Assembly: GCF_029664245.1 (NCBI RefSeq)
Contig: NZ_JANAIE010000001.1
Coordinates: forward strand, 124,001 to 188,000
Source: Profundicola chukchiensis
GTDB taxonomy: Bacteria; Bacteroidota; Bacteroidia; Flavobacteriales; Weeksellaceae
Reading direction: 5' to 3'
DNA: 64,000 nt
In this document: in pieces, positions 25,367 to 32,623 of the stretch
How positions within the stretch are numbered: position 1 is the first letter of the stretch
How the letters are laid out: every line of letters begins with the position of its first letter
The notes under the pieces: generated by a model
Database searches by the model: none
Seen by the model: the letters and a program-made list of their open reading frames with translations, nothing else
What the model was told of the DNA's origin: nothing
Made by a program: the position numbers and the translations under genes

Positions 25367-26122
25367 TTATCGTTTTAAGAATGACTTTAAGATTTCTAAA
25401 CTTTCCTTTGGCGCTTCTAAATGCCCCATGTGCCCAATCGGCAATACATTTAATTTAATGTTTTCTCGATTTGGAATAACTTTCTTGAACTCTTCTAAAT
25501 CAATAGCCCCATCAAACTCACCTAAAATTATTTGAATTGGATAATCAGCTTTTTCTAACACCTCTGTGGTATCAGTACGTTCACGCATACCTTTTAAAGC
25601 AGAAGTAACACCATCCACAGGCATTTCATAAGCCCAAGATCTAGCAATTTCGATTTCGTCTCTTAAATTCGAAAGATTATTTTGATCAAATAAATTCTTA
25701 ACCCCAATTCTCACAAAATTATCCTTATCCTCTCGTGCGGTCTCAGCTGCTTTTAATCGTTGTTCTTTTTTCTCTTCAGAATCCGGAAGTATGCTAGAGA
25801 AAAACAAACCTAATTTTTCAACTTTATCTGTATAGTCACGTGCTAGAGCTAAACTTATGTATCCACCCATAGAGTGTCCGATAAATGCAGCAGATGAAAT
25901 CTCTAGATGATTTAAGACTTCCATTACACCAGCAGCTTGCATTTCCATGGTGTGCTTCTCATCTATAGAGGCCGTTTCACCATGACCATATAAATCTGGA
26001 CTAATTACACGATACTCTTTTGAAAGTTCCTCCGCGAATTCATCCCACATTTTTGAGTTTTCAAGAAAACCATGTAAAAGGACTACCGGCTTACCTTTCC
26101 CTATATCTTTAAATTTCATCAT
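25367..26122 (-). CDS. Alpha/beta hydrolase
   Basis: A 251-residue single-domain hydrolase: VVLLHGFLENSKMW (oxyanion HG), SPDLYGHGET, the nucleophile elbow GHSMGGYISLAL (Ser about 93), the acid in ILGEFDGAID and the histidine in IGHMGHLEAP near the C-terminus. It has no signal peptide and is cytosolic. Specificity (ester, C-C hydrolase, or other) cannot be told. The first two codons are both ATG; the second could equally be the start. It lies 44 bases downstream of mutY on the same strand. Confidence 0.9.
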   Translation of the reverse strand: MMKFKDIGKGKPVVLLHGFLENSKMWDEFAEELSKEYRVISPDLYGHGETASIDEKHTMEMQAAGVMEVLNHLEISSAAFIGHSMGGYISLALARDYTDKVEKLGLFFSSILPDSEEKKEQRLKAAETAREDKDNFVRIGVKNLFDQNNLSNLRDEIEIARSWAYEMPVDGVTSALKGMRERTDTTEVLEKADYPIQIILGEFDGAIDLEEFKKVIPNRENIKLNVLPIGHMGHLEAPKESLEILKSFLKR

Positions 26123-26166
26123 GACAATACGTTTTTTAAATATTGAACTAATACTTAATGCAATAA

Positions 26167-27204
26167 CTACACCATCTCTGGAAATTTTTCAGCCAGAAAA
26201 CTTGCTATTGGTTTCGGAAATGGAGTGTGTTTAATTTCACTTGTTTTTATCCTAAGAAAATCTTGATTTGTTATAGTTTGAAACTCTTCAATCCCACCTT
26301 GAAATTCATAAAATTGAATATTCAAATGCTGATGCGTAAGTATATGTCTTAATTCCCCTACTTTACTGACTTTATTTTTAGGTATAAATGAAACATCATA
26401 ATTCTTGGTCTTCGTTTCTATCATGGGCAAATCATATAGATTCTGCCAAACATCCTTATTTATTCTCTTCTGAACTAAAAACTCATTGGTTAAAGCATCG
26501 AAAACAAAGAAATAATGAAAATTACGTTTTCTAACTTTCACTTTCTTTGTCTTAACAGGGTACTTTTCTATGCTCCCAGTTTGATAGGCTACACAAGATT
26601 CAGCGATGGGACAGTCTTTACACTTAGGCGATTGAGGCAAACAAATAGTTGCACCCAGTTCCATAATAGCCTCATTAAAATCTCCTGTATTTTCATTAGG
26701 CATTATTTCCAACACATAATTAAAGAAGAATTTATGCGCATTTGAATCACTAATATCTTTATCTAACCCAAACAGTCTAGCGTATACTCTATATGCATTT
26801 CCATCAATAGCCGGCACTTTCTCGTCAAAACAAATAGATGCAATTGCCGCTGCAGTGTAAGGTCCAATGCCAGGCAATTTCTTTAAATCATTGAAGTTAT
26901 TAGGAAACTCTCCATGGAATTCGTTTGATATGATTTTTGCTGTTTTATGTAAATTTCTTGCTCGAGTATAATAGCCCAAACCTTGCCAAAGGTTGAGTAC
27001 CAACTGCTCATCAGCTTTTGCTAATTCATGAACATCAGAAAAGTGATTTACGAACTTCTCATAATAATTTAATCCCTGATTTACACGTGTTTGCTGAAGT
27101 ATGATTTCTGAGAGCCATACATTAAAAACCTTCCTTTCTAAACGCCAAGGAAGAGGTCTTTTATGGGTATGATACCAATCTAATAGCAAGAGTATGAATG
27201 ACAT
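26167..27204 (-). CDS. mutY: A/G-specific adenine glycosylase
   Basis: 345 residues. The HhH-GPD catalytic domain holds WLSEIILQQTRV (catalytic Glu), KLPGIGPYTAAAIASI and AIDGNAYRVYARLF (catalytic Asp); the [4Fe-4S] loop is C-x6-C-x2-C-x5-C in CLPQSPKCKDCPIAESC. The C-terminal NUDIX-like part (about 230-340) recognises 8-oxoguanine. The enzyme removes adenine mispaired with 8-oxoG in base excision repair. It is divergent from the HU gene, the usual flavobacterial arrangement, but ssb-gldE-gldD, which often follow mutY, lie at 1.0-3.4 kb instead. Confidence 0.96.
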   Translation of the reverse strand: MSFILLLLDWYHTHKRPLPWRLERKVFNVWLSEIILQQTRVNQGLNYYEKFVNHFSDVHELAKADEQLVLNLWQGLGYYTRARNLHKTAKIISNEFHGEFPNNFNDLKKLPGIGPYTAAAIASICFDEKVPAIDGNAYRVYARLFGLDKDISDSNAHKFFFNYVLEIMPNENTGDFNEAIMELGATICLPQSPKCKDCPIAESCVAYQTGSIEKYPVKTKKVKVRKRNFHYFFVFDALTNEFLVQKRINKDVWQNLYDLPMIETKTKNYDVSFIPKNKVSKVGELRHILTHQHLNIQFYEFQGGIEEFQTITNQDFLRIKTSEIKHTPFPKPIASFLAEKFPEMV

Positions 27205-27244
27205 AATTTAAATAGTTATATGCTTTTAATTAATAAAAAGTCCC

Positions 27245-27252
27245 TATATTTG
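27245..27252 (+). promoter_or_regulatory. -7 promoter element of the HU gene
   Basis: TATATTTG matches TAnnTTTG and lies 34 bases before the HU ATG. Confidence 0.55.
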
Positions 27253-27286
27253 CAAACTCAAAATCAAACAAATTAAATAAATATAA

Positions 27287-27577
27287 ATGACTAAAGCAGA
27301 AATTGTAAGCAACATTTCAAATGAATTGGGATTAGAGAAGAACGATACCCAAAGAGTTGTTGAAACTTTTATGGAAGAAGTTAAGAAAGCCTTGACAAGC
27401 GGAGAAAATGTTTACCTAAGAGGTTTTGGATCTTTTATTATAAAGACACGTGCAGAGAAAACAGGTAGAAACATATCAAAAAATAAGGCGATTATAATTC
27501 CTGCACATAACATTCCTGCATTTAAGCCTTCTAAGACTTTTGTTGAGGATGTAAAAAAGAATGTAAAAGTAGATTAA
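27287..27577 (+). CDS. hup: HU family DNA-binding protein
   Basis: A 96-residue histone-like protein: MTKAEIVSNISNELGL N-terminal helices, VETFMEEVKKALTSGENVYLRGFGSF with the conserved GFGSF turn, and the DNA-intercalating arm, here EKTGRNISKNKAIIIPAHNIPAFKP. It bends and compacts DNA as a dimer. Slightly longer than E. coli HU because of a short C-terminal extension (FVEDVKKNVKVD). It has its own promoter and is followed closely by the 30-residue basic gene and rng. Confidence 0.95.
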   Translation: MTKAEIVSNISNELGLEKNDTQRVVETFMEEVKKALTSGENVYLRGFGSFIIKTRAEKTGRNISKNKAIIIPAHNIPAFKPSKTFVEDVKKNVKVD

Positions 27578-27595
27578 TTTTAAAAACGAGAATTT

Positions 27596-27688
27596 ATGCC
27601 AAGCGGAAAAAAGAGAAAAAGACATAAGGTTGCAACTCACAAAAGAAAGAAGAGAAGAAGACTAAATAGACACAAAAAGAAAAAATAA
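27596..27688 (+). CDS. Tiny polybasic protein, likely ribosome-associated
   Basis: A 30-residue frame starting ATG at 27596: it begins MPSGKKRKRHKVATHKRKKR and ends in four lysines. More than half of its residues are Lys or Arg, with three His and no acidic residue. Such composition is typical of very small ribosomal proteins that thread into rRNA. I recall similar tiny basic proteins beside RNase E/G genes in Bacteroidota; a novel small protein, bL38, was described in the Flavobacterium johnsoniae ribosome, but I cannot confirm that this is the same family. It lies 18 bases after HU and 77 bases before rng. Cytosolic; function inferred only. Confidence 0.72.
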   Translation: MPSGKKRKRHKVATHKRKKRRRLNRHKKKK

Positions 27689-27711
27689 TTTCTTTTCGTG
27701 GACTAAAAATT

Positions 27712-27742
27712 AATGCACCGCTCGCAAGAGCTGGTGCATTTT
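27712..27742 (+). promoter_or_regulatory. Hairpin in the leader of rng
   Basis: AATGCACC-GCTC, loop GCAA, GAGC-(bulged T)-GGTGCATT, followed by TTTTC. This 12-bp stem with a GNRA tetraloop lies just before the RNase E/G start at 27766. It could be a weak terminator/attenuator for the HU and small-protein genes or a target for self-regulation by RNase E/G. Confidence 0.6.
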
Positions 27743-27765
27743 CGATTGAAATATTGTGACGCAAA

Positions 27766-29325
27766 ATGAATAAGGAACTTGTAATAAGCACTAGTGATGA
27801 TCTGGTGAAAATAGCATTGCTGGAAGATGGTAGATTGATGGAATACCAGCAAGAAGAGGCCAATCAAAAATTTACTGTCGGTAATATATACCTCGCTAAA
27901 GTTAAGAAACTAGCGCCGGGTATGAATGCTGCATTTGTTGGAATTGGGTCTAAAAAAGATGCTTTTTTACACTATCATGATTTGGGGCCACAAATCAAAT
28001 CCTTATTAACTTACATTCAAATTGTTAGAACTGGAAAGTTCAAAACTCACCTGCTTAAATCATTCAGAAATGAAGAAGACATCAAAAAAGATGGTAAGCT
28101 AGAGGAAGTTTTACAACCAGGTCAAAACATACTTGTTCAAATTGTAAAAGAACCCATTTCTACGAAGGGACCAAGAGTTACTTCAGAGATTGCCATACCA
28201 GGTAGATATTTGGTATTGGTTCCATTTTCGGATAGAGTTTCTATCTCACAAAAAATTCAAAACAAAAAGGAACGCGATAGATTGACCATGCTTATCGAAA
28301 GTATTAAACCCAAAAATTGTGGGGTCATCATTCGTACGGTAGCGGAAAATAAAAAGGTTGCAGATTTACACCAAGATTTAATTGATTTATCAGAAAAATG
28401 GAAAGGTGTTTACGACAACTTAAGAGCCAAAAACCTACCGAAATGCGTTCACTCAGAGTCAGGTAGAGCTGAGACTATCTTGAGAGATAAATTCAACGCT
28501 GACTTTGTTAAGATTCAATCTGATGACAAAGAACTAGTTAAGGACATTAAAGAGTTATTATCTGTAATTGCTCCTGAAAAGGTGGATATTGTTGAATATT
28601 ACAACAAACAAACACCGATTCTAGAATCTTATGGCATCGAAAAACAAATCAAACAATCTTTCGGGCAAAATGTTAATATACCAGACTCCAAAGGAGCTTA
28701 TTTGGTGATTGAACATACCGAAGCATTACACGTGATTGACGTAAACTCTGGAAACATTAAAGGATCCAAAGATACTCAAGAACAAAACGCATTAGACATC
28801 AACATGAAAGCGGCTAAAGAAGTTGCTAGACAGTTGAGATTAAGAGATATGGGTGGTATTGTTGTGGTAGACTTTATCGATTTGAGAGAGTCTAAAAACA
28901 AAAAGAAATTCTACGAATATCTGAAAAGCGAAATGGCTAGAGATACAGCCAAGCACAAAGTTCTACCTCCTAGTAGATTTGGTTTAGTGCAAATTACACG
29001 TCAGCGTGTTCGTCCACAGATGGTGATTAAGACTCATGAACCCAACCCTAATCCAAATGGAGAAGTAGAAGCTCCAATTGTTATCTTGGATAGGATTGAA
29101 GCTAAAATCAAAGAAATTTCAGAAAAAGGTCAAGCCAAGAAATTAAGCATTCACATGCATCCTTTTGTGGCAGCTTATATCAAACAAGGCATTCCATCGC
29201 GTCGTAAAAAATGGGCTTGGAAATATAAGATTCAAATTAAGATCATGCCTCGTGATGCCTTTAAATATCTTGAATTGCATTTCATCAATGAAGACGATGA
29301 AATTGTTTACCAAGAATCTAATTAA
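27766..29325 (+). CDS. rng: Ribonuclease E/G
   Basis: A 519-residue Rne/Rng-family endoribonuclease, close to RNase G in length. An S1-like RNA-binding region (VGNIYLAKVKKLAPGMNAAFVGIG, here from about residue 38) is followed by the 5'-sensor and DNase I-like catalytic part with the metal-binding aspartates in HVIDVNSGNIKG and GGIVVVDFIDLRE. The C-terminus (about 420-519) is the small RNase H-like part; the long disordered scaffold of E. coli RNase E is missing. It processes rRNA and starts mRNA decay. Position after HU and the tiny basic protein is typical for the phylum. Confidence 0.95.
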   Translation: MNKELVISTSDDLVKIALLEDGRLMEYQQEEANQKFTVGNIYLAKVKKLAPGMNAAFVGIGSKKDAFLHYHDLGPQIKSLLTYIQIVRTGKFKTHLLKSFRNEEDIKKDGKLEEVLQPGQNILVQIVKEPISTKGPRVTSEIAIPGRYLVLVPFSDRVSISQKIQNKKERDRLTMLIESIKPKNCGVIIRTVAENKKVADLHQDLIDLSEKWKGVYDNLRAKNLPKCVHSESGRAETILRDKFNADFVKIQSDDKELVKDIKELLSVIAPEKVDIVEYYNKQTPILESYGIEKQIKQSFGQNVNIPDSKGAYLVIEHTEALHVIDVNSGNIKGSKDTQEQNALDINMKAAKEVARQLRLRDMGGIVVVDFIDLRESKNKKKFYEYLKSEMARDTAKHKVLPPSRFGLVQITRQRVRPQMVIKTHEPNPNPNGEVEAPIVILDRIEAKIKEISEKGQAKKLSIHMHPFVAAYIKQGIPSRRKKWAWKYKIQIKIMPRDAFKYLELHFINEDDEIVYQESN

Positions 29326-29358
29326 AAAACCTACTTCTTATCTTTTTTTTAACCATGC

Positions 29359-30021
29359 CTACATCACTTTGGCCATGGTCAGAACAGATATTTTTAAATC
29401 TTTTTTATTCAAAATAGATTGACAACAACTGCTTAAGGTAGCTCCAGAAGTTAATACATCATCTAATAAGAGAATATTTTCATATTGCTGAATATCCTCA
29501 GAAACGTGAAAAGCATTCGCTAATGAATCATATCGCTCGGATCTATTCCTATGGGTTTGAGAATCTCTCCTTTTGGTTCGTTTTAGAAGATGTTTATCAA
29601 ATTTAATATTCATTTTCTCTGATAGCTTTTCGCTAAACCTTTCTACTTGATTATAGCCTCTCTGGCGAAGTGTTCTAGGATGTGAAGGAATACATAGAAT
29701 TAAATCATATTCGTGCTTAGAAACCACTGGGAAAGCTAATTCAGCCATAAAATCACCAATATGTGGTTGATTAAAATACTTATTTGCCATGACGAGTTTT
29801 TGAACGGCGTTGCCATGCTGATACATTAAAATGGAAGTTCCTTTTTCTACCGCTACAGATTTCCGAATTAGCTCATAGCTTATATTTTTGTCATCCATTT
29901 CCCAATGTGTAAACGGAAGATTGGCGTAGCAGACCAAACACAAAGGCATCTCTTTTTGGTGAATTATTTTGCTACAATTCACACAACGATGAGGGAAAAT
30001 ATAGTCGAAAACACCACGCAT
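29359..30021 (-). CDS. comF: ComF family phosphoribosyltransferase-like protein
   Basis: A 220-residue protein with an N-terminal zinc finger (CVNC...CLVC, about residues 14-31) and a type I phosphoribosyltransferase core: LILCIPSHPRTLRQRGYNQ, LLKRTKRRDSQTHRNRSER and the PRPP loop ILLLDDVLTSGATLSSC. ComF takes part in DNA uptake during natural transformation in several bacteria, where it may act on the incoming strand; in Bacteroidota the role is not established. It is convergent with rng and divergent from the PTPS-like gene. Confidence 0.92.
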   Translation of the reverse strand: MRGVFDYIFPHRCVNCSKIIHQKEMPLCLVCYANLPFTHWEMDDKNISYELIRKSVAVEKGTSILMYQHGNAVQKLVMANKYFNQPHIGDFMAELAFPVVSKHEYDLILCIPSHPRTLRQRGYNQVERFSEKLSEKMNIKFDKHLLKRTKRRDSQTHRNRSERYDSLANAFHVSEDIQQYENILLLDDVLTSGATLSSCCQSILNKKDLKISVLTMAKVM

Positions 30022-30036
30022 TGCACTAAATTACTG

Positions 30037-30044
30037 TAATTTTG
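30037..30044 (+). promoter_or_regulatory. -7 promoter element of the PTPS/lpxH operon
   Basis: TAATTTTG matches TAnnTTTG; the ATG at 30122 lies 77 bases downstream. A short imperfect inverted repeat (30075-30094) follows in the leader. Confidence 0.45.
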
Positions 30045-30121
30045 TAAATTAATCTAACAAAAATCGACTAACTCAGGACCAAATTTTGGTTCCTTTTCGA
30101 TTTATTTTAAAGCATTTTGAA

Positions 30122-30577
30122 ATGAATAACATTCGTGTTACCAAGATATTTAACTTTGAAACTGCACACGCTTTATTTGGGTATGAAGGGAAGTGTAAAA
30201 ACATCCATGGACACTCTTATAAGCTGTGTGTTACCATATTAGGACAGCCTATTGACGAGAAAAACCATCCAGAATTAGGAATGGTATTAGATTTTGGTGA
30301 TTTAAAAAAGATTGTAAATCGTACGATAGTAGATCGTTTGGACCATGCCATTTTATTGAATGAAAATACAGAGCATAAAGTGCTTGGATTACATTTATCT
30401 AAACAAGGTCATAAGGTGATTTTCACGGATTATCAGCCGACTTGTGAGAATATGTTGATTGATTTTGCTCAAAAGTTACAGAAAGAACTGCCTGAAAATA
30501 TATCTTTGGTGAAGTTAAAATTATACGAAACAGAGAATTCTTACGGTGAATGGATCGCTTCAGACAACATACAATAA
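30122..30577 (+). CDS. 6-pyruvoyl tetrahydropterin synthase / QueD family protein
   Basis: 151 residues from the ATG giving MNNIRVTKIFNFETAH; the frame is open 12 codons further but that part is not conserved. Zinc-binding histidines appear in FETAHAL and IHGHSYK (about 11-36), and the catalytic Cys/His/Asp pattern in GKCKNIHGH and RLDHAILL. The C-terminal KLKLYETENSYGEW carries the substrate-binding Glu. In bacteria this family mostly makes 6-carboxy-tetrahydropterin for queuosine, but tetrahydropterin synthesis is also possible. It overlaps lpxH by 28 bases. Confidence 0.88.
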   Translation: MNNIRVTKIFNFETAHALFGYEGKCKNIHGHSYKLCVTILGQPIDEKNHPELGMVLDFGDLKKIVNRTIVDRLDHAILLNENTEHKVLGLHLSKQGHKVIFTDYQPTCENMLIDFAQKLQKELPENISLVKLKLYETENSYGEWIASDNIQ

Positions 30578-31338
30578 AACTAGAGGAAAATAAGAAAATA
30601 TATTTCTGCTCAGATCAACATTTGGGTGCTCCAAACGATGCCGAAAGCGCTGTTCGTGAGCGAAAATTTGTTGCTTGGTTAAATGAAATTCAAGCCGATT
30701 GTCAAGTTTTATTCTTACTTGGTGATTTATTCGACTTTTGGTTTGAGTACAAAGAAGTGGTTCCAAAAGGATTTGTTAGAACCTTAGGTAAATTAGCTGA
30801 ATTTCAAGACAATGGAATTCAGATCTATTTCTTTATTGGTAATCATGACCTGTGGATGCGAGATTATTTAGAAAAGGAAGTTGGTGCTATTATGTTCCAC
30901 CGTCCACAGCAGTTTAGCATTAATGACAAAGAATTCTTTATTGGGCACGGAGATGGATTAGGACCTGGAGATAAGGGATACAAACGAATGAAAAAAGTAT
31001 TTACCAATCCTCTTGCAAAAAAATTGTACTATCTACTCCACCCCGATTTTGCTATTTGGTTAGGGAAAACTGTCTCTAGAAAAAACAAATATATTTCTGG
31101 AGATCAAGATGATACCTATTTGGGTGATGATAAGGAATGGTTGGTTCAGTATGCTTTAAGAAAGCTAGAATCGAATCACTACGATTATTTTGTTTTTGGA
31201 CACCGCCATCTCCCGATTGAGGTTCAACTCAATAAAAACAGTCAATACATTAATTTAGGCGATTGGGTAAATTACTTTACCTATGCCGTGTTTGATGGTA
31301 AGGAGCTTAAGCTTTTAGAACGTGACCGTATCAAATAA
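30550..31338 (+). CDS. lpxH: UDP-2,3-diacylglucosamine diphosphatase LpxH
   Basis: A 262-residue calcineurin-like phosphoesterase with all five metal-binding blocks: SDQHLG, LLGDLFDFWFEY, GNHDLW, GHGDGLG and FGHRHLP. It releases UMP from UDP-2,3-diacylglucosamine in lipid A synthesis at the membrane. The start overlaps the end of the PTPS-like gene by 28 bases in another frame; this ATG gives a reasonable 19-residue lead to the first motif. Its last 24 bases overlap, tail to tail, the end of the DUF6427 gene on the opposite strand. Confidence 0.94.
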   Translation: MDRFRQHTIKLEENKKIYFCSDQHLGAPNDAESAVRERKFVAWLNEIQADCQVLFLLGDLFDFWFEYKEVVPKGFVRTLGKLAEFQDNGIQIYFFIGNHDLWMRDYLEKEVGAIMFHRPQQFSINDKEFFIGHGDGLGPGDKGYKRMKKVFTNPLAKKLYYLLHPDFAIWLGKTVSRKNKYISGDQDDTYLGDDKEWLVQYALRKLESNHYDYFVFGHRHLPIEVQLNKNSQYINLGDWVNYFTYAVFDGKELKLLERDRIK

Positions 31339-32250
31339 ATCTGGCACCTTGATATAAGGGTGGAAACGATACAATACTAGACAAATCACAAACAACCATA
31401 AGATAACTTCTGACTTCCAGAAGGTTTTGCTGTATGTTAAAAGGTTGGAGGTGTACAATACTACCGGTAAAACCAATAAAAGCAAACCATTGTCATTATT
31501 GCCTCCATACAAGACATTAAAAATTACTGCGAATATAAACCATAACATAGCATCAAAGAATACTGCTTTTTTATTAGCAGACTGTCTGTTGATATTGGTG
31601 TAGTAATCTACCAAACCAAAAATTGCGACTAATACCAAAGGAGCTAGAAATAAAAGATCTAAATCTAAATGCATAGGCATTAGATATAGCTGCTCTACAA
31701 ATCCATCCCAATAATGCCATGAATCAAATATCGCTAGAATTTGCAAGCATAGAATAAATAAGGCAAGAGTTCCCAATAAAGAAAAAATAAGATTTACAAT
31801 CTGTGTTTTACCTAAAACAATAAAGTGGAAAAGTAAAAACAAGCCAAAAACCCAAAAAGGTGGATAGAATATAATGGCTACACCTATATAGAATCCTAAA
31901 TCAAAGGAATTAAAAATCTGGTGTTCCTTTTGATTTATATAGAGTATTTGAGATAAAATTAGATATAGAAAGAATAGCCCTGCAAAGAAATTGAGATTCT
32001 CTAAGCAACACCCAAGGAGTAGAAAACTCAGAGAGAATAGAAAAGCAAAATAGAAGTTGTTTTTAAAATAAGGGAAATTGTTTACCACAAATATGCTTGA
32101 ACCAACTGTAGTTGCCATTAGAGCAAACGATATAAGTTGTTGATTTAAGTCGATATTATTTACATTAAGCAAGAAAAAACCTATCGCCCACAGGATAAAA
32201 ATCATGATAGGTATAAAATTTTGGTTCCCCCTTAGGCTTTTTGTCAACAT
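31315..32250 (-). CDS. DUF6427 membrane protein
   Basis: A 311-residue very hydrophobic protein with about nine to ten membrane helices, starting MLTKSLRGNQNFIPIM and containing the characteristic PPFWVFGLFLLFHFIVLGK segment (about 129-147) and YGGNNDNGLLLLVLPV near the end. DUF6427 is a Bacteroidota family of unknown function, usually encoded beside a DUF6341 gene, as here. The gene is tail to tail with lpxH (24-base overlap) and head to head with the DUF6341 gene, their upstream regions overlapping. Confidence 0.82.
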   Translation of the reverse strand: MLTKSLRGNQNFIPIMIFILWAIGFFLLNVNNIDLNQQLISFALMATTVGSSIFVVNNFPYFKNNFYFAFLFSLSFLLLGCCLENLNFFAGLFFLYLILSQILYINQKEHQIFNSFDLGFYIGVAIIFYPPFWVFGLFLLFHFIVLGKTQIVNLIFSLLGTLALFILCLQILAIFDSWHYWDGFVEQLYLMPMHLDLDLLFLAPLVLVAIFGLVDYYTNINRQSANKKAVFFDAMLWFIFAVIFNVLYGGNNDNGLLLLVLPVVLYTSNLLTYSKTFWKSEVILWLFVICLVLYRFHPYIKVPDLFDTVTF

Positions 32251-32256
32251 TTTTTA

Positions 32257-32264
32257 TAAATTTG
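32257..32264 (+). promoter_or_regulatory. -7 promoter element of the DUF6341 gene
   Basis: TAAATTTG matches TAnnTTTG. It lies immediately before an in-frame ATG (32265) and 18 bases before the better start at 32283. Confidence 0.45.
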
Positions 32265-32282
32265 ATGCAAATTAAAGCAATA

Positions 32283-32504
32283 ATGAGACACTTTGCATTT
32301 TTCAAGGAAATTATTTTCGGTTTAGGTGATTTTTTCACGTGGAGTTTTCAAGTTTTACCTCCAATTGGAATTTTAATGAACTGGATATTGGTGTTTATTC
32401 TCGTAGGATTATTAACTTATTGGTGTATCCAAATCGTGAAATACGGTACAACTTCAGACAAAAGAGCTGTTGACTTCCGCGAGCCACACAATTTCATAGA
32501 TTAA
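32283..32504 (+). CDS. DUF6341 small membrane protein
   Basis: 73 residues from the ATG at 32283 (MRHFAFFKEIIFGLGDFF). One strong membrane helix (WILVFILVGLLTYWCIQIV, about 34-52) is followed by a short soluble tail ending FREPHNFID, typical of DUF6341. In-frame alternatives at 32241 (TTG) and 32265 (ATG) lie within or directly against the promoter element, so the third is preferred. Function unknown; gene pairing with DUF6427 suggests the two work together. Confidence 0.75.
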   Translation: MRHFAFFKEIIFGLGDFFTWSFQVLPPIGILMNWILVFILVGLLTYWCIQIVKYGTTSDKRAVDFREPHNFID

Positions 32505-32528
32505 GAAATATTTTCATTTTTAATAAAT

Positions 32529-32566
32529 AAGTGATTTTTATCTTTTTAGGTAGAAATCACTTTTTT
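32529..32566 (+). terminator. Intrinsic terminator after DUF6341 gene
   Basis: Nine-bp stem (AAGTGATTT / AAATCACTT) with a 16-base loop and a run of six T. Confidence 0.78.
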
Positions 32567-32623
32567 ATGCGATAAAGTCAAGCTTTTAGAATAAAGCTCA
32601 ATTAATACAGATCTCTAAGGCTT

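Noticed and set aside
30075-30094. Riboswitch in front of the PTPS/QueD-like gene (preQ1 type)
   Set aside because: The small imperfect inverted repeat does not show the preQ1 pseudoknot layout or a following terminator; too weak to call.
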